A stretch of DNA of 64,000 nt, taken from the NCBI GenBank assembly GCA_026168455.1, contig CM047427.1:46106558-46170557 (forward strand). The letters are read 5' to 3'. The stretch comes from Theocolax elegans (taxonomy: Eukaryota > Arthropoda > Insecta > Hymenoptera > Cerocephalidae). Positions 33,973 through 43,576 of the stretch are shown here, in pieces. The position numbers and the translations under genes are program-made. The number at the start of each line of letters is the position of its first letter. The first letter of the stretch is position 1. Under the pieces are notes generated by a model that was not told the DNA's origin, did not search any database, and saw only the letters and a list, made by a program, of their open reading frames with translations.

Positions 33973-34355
33973 TATATAAAGAGGACCCAGAAGGGACACA
34001 GTCACTTCTAGTTTTTCATCTCAAGCTTCCGTAAGACGAAGCTCTGTTAATCAACTCTTTGATGTTTATGCGAGGGCGAAGCTCTGCTACTCGGACTTTA
34101 AAAAAATATACCTTCAATGTCGAGAGAGATCTTGTAGTCGGGAATCGAGACGCATCGATTGTATCTACGAGCCTTAGTCAAGGAACTACGACTTCGACAT
34201 CTGGCAATCATCGAGCTCCGAACGAATACGCATCTAACGTCGACGCCCGCAGGTCTAGCGGAACAATACCAAGCCACGTGACGCAGCTACTTACGTCCGA
34301 GGAAGCTCTTCGTTCCTCACCATGTATATATATCTATATCTATTTGAGTACTTAA
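33973..34355 (+). promoter_or_regulatory. TATA-type promoter with a short downstream ORF, possibly LTR-derived
   Basis: TATATAAAG at 33973 is followed about 30 bases later by an AGTCACTT-type initiator-like sequence, and by a 98-codon ORF (34059-34355) rich in Ser and Thr with no recognisable domain. The layout resembles the promoter part of an LTR, but no LTR borders were found. Confidence 0.25.
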
Positions 34356-34399
34356 GGTATATTCTTTTCGGCTATACAGAACCAACCGCTTTTTATATA

Positions 34400-34847
34400 C
34401 TATAATTATTGTTTTAAACTATAATTTATTTATAATAATTCTTGTTTTGCATCGCATTTTATTGACAATATTTATTGTTTGAATTGCAATTTATTTACAA
34501 TAATTCATATTTTAAACTACAAGAATATTTTATTTTAACTGCATCTATTTATAATAATTCTTATTTTGATTACTAATTAGTAATGTTTGTAATAAAATAA
34601 AATTACGTATATTTTATTCGCATGAAAAATTCAATATTTTATGATTATACCGATAGTGACTCAGAACCGTCAAAAAATTTTAAATTACATAAAAATTATG
34701 AAACGTTTATAAAATTTAACCTTTTGACTGCGGGGGTGGTCGAAATATCGACCACTTAAAATACACAACATATTTAATGTTTTTAGATCAATTTTGATGT
34801 TTTGAATGTATATAAAACTGCGCTACTCTCAGCTAATAAACACCTAG

Positions 34848-34881
<34 letters not shown>

Positions 34882-35250
34882 TTAGATGTAGACTATTTCA
34901 TAGAGTCAGAAAGAATAATAAAAAAGATAAAGTTTGTTATTGACTATTTGAGATAAATTAACTAATTATGGTATCAACGAAATTCCAACGTCTATTGTGA
35001 ATATTGGAAAAAAAATATAAAGTTTTGAGTGAAATATTTCATAATGGTGATTGTATTGAAAGCGGCCACTACACAAATATGTTACGTCAAAATAATCAGT
35101 GGTTTGAAATAAATGATTTGAAAATTAAAAAATAATTTTTTTTTGTATAAATAAAATGTATCTAATAAATAACTTTAATTATTACTCCTATGTTCTTTCT
35201 GTTTCTTTGAATTCCAATTAAATATTTTCTTTTATATTAAAAAACTCCAT
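34400..35250. other. AT-rich sequence with (AT)n runs
   Basis: Includes an imperfect (TA)n at 34850-34882. No gene seen. Confidence 0.35.
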
Positions 35251-35254
35251 ATAA

Positions 35255-35516
35255 GAAACTTTTGCAATTGAAAGTACTGAAATCAAAGTGGAATAGATAT
35301 GTATTTTGAATCTAACTCCCATATTTTTTCTACTTATTTATATTTTAATTACACCTTTTTTATCTGTAACTATATTATCTATTATTGTATCTGTAATTAT
35401 ATTTCATAATAGTTATCTGCAATTGAAAGTATTGAAATCGAAAACACCTTCCAAGAAGGTGTCAAAACTCGCAAGTATTGTGTGAACAACTTTTTTATAT
35501 GTAACTTATATTTAAC

Positions 35517-35574
<58 letters not shown>

Positions 35575-35980
35575 TTCTGCAATTGAAAGTACTGAAATCA
35601 AAGTGGAATCAACAAGTATTTATTTTTAAAAATATAAATATCTATTACTTTGAAAACAAACATTTTTTCAGAAAAGTATCCTACAAATTTACATTTCAAT
35701 TCTAGTACTATCATGTCCTACAAGCAATAAATAAATGATTTTTTAAGAATTTTATTAATTTCTGTAAATCTGATAAAAAATAAATTTCTCGCTTTTTATT
35801 CCCTTTAAATACACAATGTCTATCCTTCCCGTGTTTTACAGCAATAGATCAACAATTTTATATAATAATAATAATATTTATTTGTACAAAATTAATTTCT
35901 GCAAAACTAACAAAAAAGTAATTTCTCTCTTTTTTACTCTCTTTAAATAAAATAATACTTGCACCACTCGTTGAATTGCC
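35255..35980 (-). repeat. Family Y repeat with 3 motif units
   Basis: Units of the recurring motif lie at about 35265, 35418 and 35578; one carries the ACACCTTCCAAGAAGGTGT hairpin. An (AT)n run separates two of them (35519-35569). The part 35590-35980 matches 50272-50650 in inverted orientation, ending in AATAATACTTGCACCACTCG. Confidence 0.65.
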
Positions 35981-36087
35981 ATGTTACTCTTGTATCGTAA
36001 GTCTAATCCGAACTGCATAACACAGTGCATATGCATGTTTCTATCAAGAGCTTATAAATATTTTAAGGTAAGATTAAGTATATCACT

Positions 36088-36808
36088 TGTCACACCACAC
36101 TGGGGATCAGGGTGCGGGTGATAAAATCGATATCCATTAAATAAACAGAGAATTTATTACATCATATAAATTAAGTACACGGTTGCCAGTCGTGCTCGCG
36201 GCTATATATTAACGGCTGCTATTATTTAATAATCACGCTTAATTAAGTATAACGTCGTGAGGGCTCGATATTTGGCTCATTATAATTTCACGCGCGGCGA
36301 TATAGCTATTACTCGATCGAACATCCGCTCGATCGACGAAAATGGCGACGCCGGCCACGTGTGCGAATACGCGAAAAAGGAATAGCGGCACACACACCTT
36401 ACGAGGAGAGGAACATGGGTCTGGGTAGCACTTTGCACCAACCTTATACTACAACCTCGCTCTCTCAGTTGCACCCGGTGTACACTCTCCGGACTCTTAA
36501 TATCGTACGGGAAACGGTCGAAAATATCGCTCAATATCGCCTCGTTGCGTCTGCTTACGGCCAAGTTCCCGAGCTCTCTGCCTTTGTCCTGCGAGAGCGC
36601 CACGCGCATGCGTCGCGACCTTCTCCGCGCTGTGCGAGCGCGGCCTTACAGCGAGAGCGGCTTGGTGTTGTTGTTGGCGTTCTGCTAGGCTGTTTGAGTG
36701 AGACGACGACGACGACGATGACGACGACGAGCTGGCGACGACGAGGCTGCTGTTTGGTAACTATAACCTCGTTCCTTATTATTTATCGGCTAATCGATCT
36801 ATGTGTTT
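36088..36808. repeat. Left half of an LTR split by element B (tentative)
   Basis: Starts TGTCACACCACACTGGGG directly after CACT (36084-36087) and is cut by element B at 36808. The proposed right half is 49313-50026, followed by CACT at 50027-50030. GC content is higher than in the flanks. If correct, this is a nested insertion; only the 4-bp duplication and TG...CA ends support it. Confidence 0.35.
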
Positions 36809-37841
36809 TGTAACGTGGTACTTCGTCCTAATACCACAGTTACAAGTAATTTATTAATTTAATCAGGGACGACGGCCCCGAAGAACACGTCTCTGTCGTC
36901 GCCGTGGGTTGACGAGTCAACCCGTCCGGACACGGTAGCGGAGATAGGACGATCTCCTACGTACCGACGCGCGTGGCGGGAATATCGGGAATCGGAAGTG
37001 TTGCGGATTAATTTATTATTTAAAATAAATACGCGGCCAATTAATTAAAATAAAGAAATTAACATTTATTCAATTAGTGGTACACGGAGGTGCCCGACAG
37101 TTATGGTAGCGGGACGTTCTCCCGGTCGCGTAGTATTTACGCGGCAAGCTGGGGCTGCCCCCGCACTCGCCCCGCGTAACGATTATTCGGTTTCGGTAGC
37201 ACCGGTGTGCTACCGAACAAACATACACACACACTCACTGAACACACCTAAATAGAGATACCGACCAATGTCGGGTACTTACCGGGCTGGCTGGTCCATG
37301 GGCCCTGGTGGAGGTCGGCGCCCCGACGTCCGTTGGCCGGTGGAGTCGGCCCGGTCTCCCGTCGTCCTCGACGGTAGTCTGCAGGTGCGGCCTGATGCCG
37401 CGGCGATTCGCCTACCTCGGGGAATACTCAACCCGAGGTGTATGGTCCTTCGCACTGCACTTTCACAATCTCACTAGCACTTGCGTACGGCTTCCCGGAG
37501 TACGGACGAACCGGTCCGGTACTTCCCGTGGCGCACGAAACTAAGCGTGACGAGGGGTTAAGAAGGTGCTGTCGCGGTCAAGACCGGCAGCGTACTGAGC
37601 TTTTCGGGAATTGTCGCATTCCCGTAAAGTATCTAACACACACACACAATAACAATAGAGTACATGGATGCTCGCACACATCCTCGCTCGTAGACATAAA
37701 CACGCGTGTTTCGTGGCCTTGAAGAGGCAACGCACGAAACAATAACAATGTACGAGATTTCACTATGTAATATATTATATACACGAAATAATATTTTAGA
37801 TTCAATATTATTTTATTTCATTGCAACGACGTCTCGTCGCA
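36809..37841 (-). repeat. 3' LTR of element B (1033 bp)
   Basis: On the plus strand it starts TGTAACGTGGTACTTCGTCC and ends CGTCTCGTCGCA. It contains a ~229-bp segment (about 37573-37801) missing from the 5' LTR. High GC in the middle part. Confidence 0.9.
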
Positions 37842-37860
37842 AAACCCCCCACTAAACTCC
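37842..37860 (-). promoter_or_regulatory. Polypurine tract of element B
   Basis: On the minus strand GGAGTTTAGTGGGGGGTTT abuts the LTR start TGCGACGAG. It primes plus-strand DNA synthesis in LTR elements. Confidence 0.75.
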
Positions 37861-37949
37861 ACATCATCCTACTGATGTGAGAGTTGAAAAGAGGGCAATG
37901 AAATAAAATAATAATATGCACGCAGGTCGAATCTCCTCGCCTAGACGAA

Positions 37950-39781
37950 CTAGGGCCGAGGAGTGGTGAGGTTCTTCTCCAAGGTGGCCATCACCACTCG
38001 CAGGATAGTGTCTCTTGCTTCCGGATTATCTCCTGCTACCGCTTCCAACAGCAAGCGTCTCTCGCGGAAGAGGTCAGCATCGCTGGAGGAGGACATTGGT
38101 AGCCTGGTGACAACGTTGCTGGACATCCCCGACGTTGCGTCCATCATGACGGAGGTGGAGGGCTGCTCAACCAAAGGAATTGGTGCAGGTTCAGGGGTCA
38201 GTACTGACAGCTCGGCTGGATAGCCGATTTGCCTGAACAGGACGTTGAGACCGGTCTGCACCGTCTCCAAAGGTCCAGAGTTTGGGACACCCAAACCCTG
38301 CGCCAAGTGACGTAGGAACGTCTCCTGTGGGGGTACCTCTCGGATCAGCTCGACGCGGACTGGCTGAGCTACACTCTCTTCTCGTCCGCGGGTCTTATCT
38401 TCTTCCGCCTCTTGATGGCCGGATATTGCTGGAGGAGGCGGTGTTGGAGGTTGGGCTAGGGAGTTCTGGTATTCCCTAGCACGCTGCTCGACTAACCATT
38501 GAGCATGATCGCTCAGGGCGAGTCGTACCTCCTTAATCGGCCCGGTGTGGCGCAGGCCTGACGGCGGTCTGCCTCCTCGAGCCGCCGAGCAATTACCGTG
38601 GAAGCAAAGGATGCTTTGCTTCCCTGGGGCTGTGCGTCCACAATACCCACCGGAGCTGCTCGGACTGTTGCGACGGTGGTCTCTTCCACCCGTCGCTTCT
38701 TTGCCTTACTGCGGCTTCCTCTCTGTCTGGCCCTCTTGGACACGGACTTCTCCTGTGTCCCAGACGTTGAAGGTTGTGAAGCCGCTGTTGGCGGGTCGGA
38801 TAGTCCTCGATCCCTGCGATTAGCCAACCATGCGCGGTAGGCATTCATGCAGCGAGGACATTTGGTGACAACCACCCCTCGGCGGCCGCAGTTGATGCAG
38901 AATTCCTGCGTCTGCGTGGCCGCACACTCCCGGCGGTTGTGTCCCGGACGCCAACAATTAAAGCAGGCGTTATCCGGGGGGTCGATGGTTGGATCCGTCT
39001 TGATAGGATCCAACTTCTTGAACATCGCCCCGCGACGCCTATACTTCTCCGCCCGGTCCACTCCTGACGGATTGGGTCGTGGAGAGGGTCGGCACCTAAC
39101 GGGCGACATCTCTCTCCTAACCTGCGTCGGTGGTTTGGACACTGGGAAGGGTCTGCTCCTAGCGGGCGACATCTCTTCCTTTGGCGGAACCACTACTACC
39201 GACGCGATGGTACTCGGCACGGCTTGTGCCAGATGCCCATCGTCTACTGCCGAATAGTAGTCGTCGACCGTCAACTGGCGCAAGGGATTATACTTCTTGC
39301 GCCTTCGACGGCTTTCAGCGACTTCCCTTTGCCGCTCCCTCTCTTCTTGGCGGAGGTCCTCTGCATATCCGGCAGGCAGATAATTAACACTACCCGTCGG
39401 TGTCTGCTGGTCGACCTCCATTCGTTCTACCGTCGTCTTGGGGTTTGGCCTGGATTGGCAAGTCAACAGCCTCTACCGCCGAAGCGGCCTGGAGGTTGTT
39501 GCCAAGACCCGATGGTTGGGCCGGCAGGGGTCTCCCCACCACCTCGGCATAACTCCTCTTGACCATCTCCCTCGCTTCTGGTGGCGAGTTAGCCAGAAAG
39601 GTGGACGTGGATTCCTTATTATCTGCGTCTAGACAGTGGGAATCCCCGAAACGATTATGGTCGCGGACTGCTTGCCGTTGGAATCGGCGGTAGCTTTCTG
39701 CGCTCTGTTCGGTCTCTCGCTTACCGAGCATTTGCTCGGTCTGAGCGATCAACCGTTTGGTTTCGTCCTCGTCCAGGGTGC
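37950..39781 (-). pseudogene. Element B ORF3: long zinc-knuckle protein in the env position
   Basis: Three adjoining open segments in different frames (39752-39390, 39466-38513, 38306-37950) point to one ~600-residue protein broken by two frameshifts. The N-part begins right after a splice acceptor and contains EAREMVKRSYAEVVGRPLP. The middle is Arg/Pro-rich with a twice-repeated REMSPVRCRP-like motif. Then come CFNCWRPGHNRREC (CX2CX4HX4C) and FCINCGRRGVVVTKCPRC (CX2CX9CX2C), then a strongly basic region (KRARQRGSRSKAKKRR). The zinc module has the same order as in this element's Gag and in ORF3 of element A. No signal peptide or membrane helix, so it is not an Env. Nucleic-acid binding is inferred. 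Confidence 0.7.
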
Positions 39782-39796
39782 TGAAACAAAGAAAGA
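39782..39796 (-). promoter_or_regulatory. Predicted splice acceptor before ORF3 of element B
   Basis: The minus strand reads CTTTCTTTGTTTCAG immediately before an open frame starting TLDEDETKRLIAQTEQ. It lies ~125 bases after the integrase stop. A spliced subgenomic RNA would let ORF3 be made without Pol. Confidence 0.5.
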
Positions 39797-39921
39797 AATT
39801 TGTTAATTAACTACAAACAAATCATAGTTACATTAATCATATACAATCACTCATACTAAATCAATCACACACCCGGATACCCACTCTAAATTTTCCCCGT
39901 GGCTAGCCGCTCATCGCTGGC

Positions 39922-40794
39922 CTAGGATTTTCTCCTTGGTGGGACGTATCTCTTTAAATCGGATACGTGCACTTCAGACCTCTTCCGTCCAGACTCTTCA
40001 AGTCTTAAGACTACTGGTGATAGTATTTCCTTGACTTCAAAGGGTCCGTCGTACTTAGGTGCCAATTTGGCCGAAATACCTTTGGCCCCGTGCGATAACG
40101 TTCTACACTTCCTCATGACTAAATCGCCTACTTGGAAGGAAGCCACGCGTCTATTTTTGTTATAGACTTTCTCTTGACGTCTCTGGTCTTCATCTATGTG
40201 TTTCCGCACCAGATCTCGAAGGGCATCAAGACGTTTGAGTCGATCCATCCACATCTCGGGATCGATAGGAATTTTAAATTCCCTCTTCTCAACCTCTCTA
40301 CGCAGACTCTTTACCGGTTGAGGATGACGTCCAAAATTGAGGAAAGCTGGGGAAACCTTCGTACTTGATTGCGTTGCCGTATTAATAGCATGACGGAATT
40401 CATGTAGATGTTCATCCCAGCTGCGATGATCGGAATCCACAAAGGCCGCGATCATCGTCTTTAACGTCCTGTTTGTTCGCTCGACGGGGTTGGCTTGCGG
40501 ACGGTAAGGAGGAGTCGTGATCTGTTTTATCCCGTAATCCTCAAGCATTTGTGTCAACTTATTGTTGACGAACTCTGTACCATTATCCGTAAGGAAGTAA
40601 TCAGGAGTTTCCCAACGAAACAGTATGAGTTCCTCAAATGCTTTCGCAACCGACTTACCGGTAGCAGCTCGTAACGGTTTTAATTCAACCCACCTCGTAA
40701 ACAAATCTTGTAAGACCAGTATATATTTGTATTGGTTCTTACTACGAGGCAGTTCCGTTATATCTGCCGCAACCACAGCCCACGGTCTCTTCAA
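39922..40794 (-). pseudogene. pol: Element B integrase core and C-terminal domain
   Basis: The DDE core is complete: VVAADITELP (Asp), FLTDNGTEFVN (Asp) and NPVERTNRTLK (Glu). The C-terminal domain has FQVGDLVMRK, YDGPFEVKEI and HVSDLKRYVPP, the usual end of Gypsy integrases. The segment is open to its stop at 39922 but is one frame off from the preceding RNase H/integrase zinc segment, the break being near 40785-40795. Confidence 0.85.
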
Positions 40795-41698
40795 TATTAC
40801 GCTTGCCCATCAAACCTTGAGGGCCCGCCTGTGAGACTTTATATCGTTGGCAGTCTATACACTGCACAACGAATTGCCTGACATCATGGTAGATACCTGG
40901 CCAATAATAGTCCCTTGCCACTCGGTCATAGGTCTTTTCCACTCCTAAATGACCACACGATGGAGGGCAATGCGAATCCTCTAGTACGCGCGTTCTATGT
41001 TCAATGGGCACAACCAATCTCCATCCCTCCTCTTGACCCGTGATTGGGTCCAGCAGCTTATCGGTCGTGAATCGATAGAGCATTTCATCCTCAATTTTCC
41101 ATTGCGGAAACTTTTGAGGACTGGACCTCACATCATCCAATCTGGCGATGTACCATGGGTCGGTAATCACGTCAAAGGAGGCTATTTCAACTTCGTCCGA
41201 GTCCAGGTTAACAGCGCGAGAGAGTGCGTCGGGAACATAGTGTAGTGCACCTTTCTTGTGCACAATCTCGAAGTCCCACTGTTGCATCTCAAGCACCCAG
41301 CGCGCTAGTCTGCCGGTGGGCTCTTTAAGAGTTTTCAACCATTTGAGCGCGCTGTGGTCCGTCACAGCTTTGAAACGATACGCTTCAATATATGGTCGAA
41401 GTTTCTTAATTGCCCAGATTAAGGCTAGACACTCTTTCTCCGTCGTCATGTAATTACGCTCCGCCTTGTTCAACACTCGGCTGACGTAAACGATCGGATG
41501 CTCGAAACCATCTTCATCTTCTTGGGTTAACACAGCCCCAATAGCGTAATCACTCGCGTCACTCTGGACCGAGAAAGGCTTAGAGAAGTTTGGTCGAGCA
41601 AGCACTGGCGCGCCGGCTAGAGCTAACCTGAGTTCACGGAACGCCGCGTCCTGCTCTGGTCCCCACTCCCATGGCTGGTCCTTACGGAGTAATCTCAC
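40742..41698 (-). pseudogene. pol: Element B RNase H and integrase zinc domain
   Basis: RNase H residues appear in FSVQSDASDYAIGAVL, TEKECLALIWAIKK and VTDHSALKWL. The tether region with HKKGALHYVPDALSRA follows, then the integrase H2C2 domain (CGHLGVEKTY, DYYWPGIYHDV, CIDCQRYK). Preceding RT thumb sequence is joined through an in-frame TGA at about 41744-41746. The useful frame ends near 40790. Confidence 0.85.
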
Positions 41699-41743
41699 GA
41701 AAGGGATCTTAATATCCGACTCTCGATTTATAAAATGAGAATA

Positions 41744-42322
41744 TCAACCGACCATGCCAAGGAAGGAACGAAGTTGTTTAACATTTCTTGGGGTCGGATA
41801 ATTTAGGACAGGAGCCACTCGATCCACATCGGGTCGAAGTCCATCACCATCCAGGCGGTACCCAAGGAACGTAACGCTTGAGCAACAGAACTGACACTTC
41901 TCTCTGTTCAATTCTAGCCCTGCGTCCACTAGTGTCCTTAGAACCATTTCCAACCATTTTAAATGTTCCTCGAAAGTTTCGGTTATAACAATTAGATCGT
42001 CCAGGTAACCGAAAACATGAGGTTCAACTTCGGGACCAAATAGAGCATCGATCAACCGTGCAAATGTCATGGGTGCATTCATCAGTCCGAACGGCATCCG
42101 TGTGAACTGCCACAACCCAGACCCAGGCACAGCGAAGGCGGTGTAATGTCGACTAATTTCTGACATTAACACTTGAAAATATGCCTTCTTAAGATCGATC
42201 TTAGAGATGAATTTGGCATTATGTAACTTATCCAGAATCGAATCCATATTCGGTTTCGGATATGAGTCACGGTTTGTTACCGCATTCAAATCTCGGAAGT
42301 CTATGCAAAAAAGTCTATGCAA
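41744..42322 (-). pseudogene. pol: Element B reverse transcriptase core
   Basis: RT fingers/palm with FCIDFRDLNAVTN, FISKIDLKKAYFQV (motif A Asp), FTRMPFGLMNAPMTF (motif B) and VFGYLDDLIVI (YLDD, motif C), then GLELNREKCQF and FLGYRLDGDG. It ends at a TGA where Trp is normally found in this family (compare GMIGWYSWF in element A). Its 5' end is joined to the protease segment across a deletion of roughly 25 codons. Confidence 0.85.
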
Positions 42323-43576
42323 TTATTCCTCTCTCAAACATTTTTCTGACTTCTTGCTGGGCGAATTCGAGGACTTTAGGCGACATACGTCTTGGTTTGT
42401 GACGTACTGGTCGTGCACCTGGCTCTACTTCTACGTGATGTTCGATCAACGTAGTAAAGCCATGCACATCGCCTGGTGGTGGTAATAAGTTCTCTACTAA
42501 CTTCCTTACCCTCTCTCGCTGGTCATCGTTAATCTCGATGATACCTGCACACTCTGCGAGAATCCTCGTGTCTCCGTCTCGGACTCCATCCTTGACAAAA
42601 GACTGCCATTTTCCGGCGCCAACACGCCAGAGGGCATCGCCAATTTTAACCTCGATGTTCCAATGTTGAAGGAAGTCCATACCGAGGATCATCGAGTGTT
42701 CCATACTCTCGACTATTCTCAGTTGGATGTTGCCATCTAATCCCTCAATTCCGAATAGAACATCTAACAAACCTAGGACTTTCAGTGCCGGTCCTGCGAC
42801 ACCCCGCACGACTACCTTGGCCGGTTTCCACTTATCCCTGTAGCATTCCGCTACGTCAACGCGTATAAGTGAAACCATTGCTCCTGGGTCGAACAATGCT
42901 TTAAAGTCCTTGCCACCAAGTCTTACCGAGAAGAACAAACGGTTTTCGGATTGCACTCCCGCAACCATGTCTTCGGCATGACTGTCAAGTAGAGCTGGAG
43001 TCGAACTTGTCTCTCTGGACGTCTTCGGGACGGCTCCTGCCCCCTCCTGAACTGTTCTAATCGGCAACGATTTTGAACTGTTCATCACCTGATCAAGAGA
43101 GACAGTCGTTTTACTCTCATTAGACTGTTTTATACTCTTTTCTTTGATCGTAGGTTGGGGTGACAATGAGTAACGAGTATCATCATTCTCATTGGTGGGG
43201 TTACACAAGTTTAGAGTTTTTCTCTCGTTCTCTATTTCCTTCAGTAACCGTTTGTGTTCGTTAACAGCCTGCCTACGGAGTACTTCAGACCAGAAAGACT
43301 CTTTGTTTTTCTTGATCTCTAGAAGTTCTAAATCTGCTTTGTTCGGCGCTTCGAACATTGGAGTTAGCTTGGAAGAAGTCTCAGCCTTAACCATAGGTAA
43401 CTCAGCAGATTTCGGTAAATTCAGATGTTCAGAGGTATTCTCTCTTACCTTCTGAACGTTTGTTTGCTCTCCGTTATGCAGTTCAGCAAAGTCAGTGAGG
43501 TGTTTGTCCTTCTTAACAAACAACCTCGCGGGTTCACCAACCCGTATCTCTTGCCCCCTAGAGCTATTACGCTCTT
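42315..43576 (-). pseudogene. pol: Element B protease and RT N-terminus
   Basis: Starts in a frame -1 relative to gag, overlapping the gag stop, so a programmed -1 frameshift is likely. A ~190-residue charged linker precedes the retropepsin domain: LFFSVRLGGKDFKALFDPGA (active site DPGA rather than DTGA) and HSMILGMDFL (second conserved strand). It then enters RT (HHVEVEPGARPVRHKPRRMS, EVRKMFERGIIA) and stops at a TAG created at a deletion. Around 42298-42322 the word AGTCTATGCAA occurs twice, 14 bases apart, marking the rearrangement. Confidence 0.8.

Noticed and set aside
37268..37735. ORFs in the element B LTRs (also 48968-49541)
   Set aside because: They lie within LTR sequence, are GC-rich shadows and lack domains; the near-identical copies merely reflect LTR identity.
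38545..39562. Plus-strand ORFs opposite ORF3 of element B
   Set aside because: Antisense shadows of a GC-rich coding region without domains.
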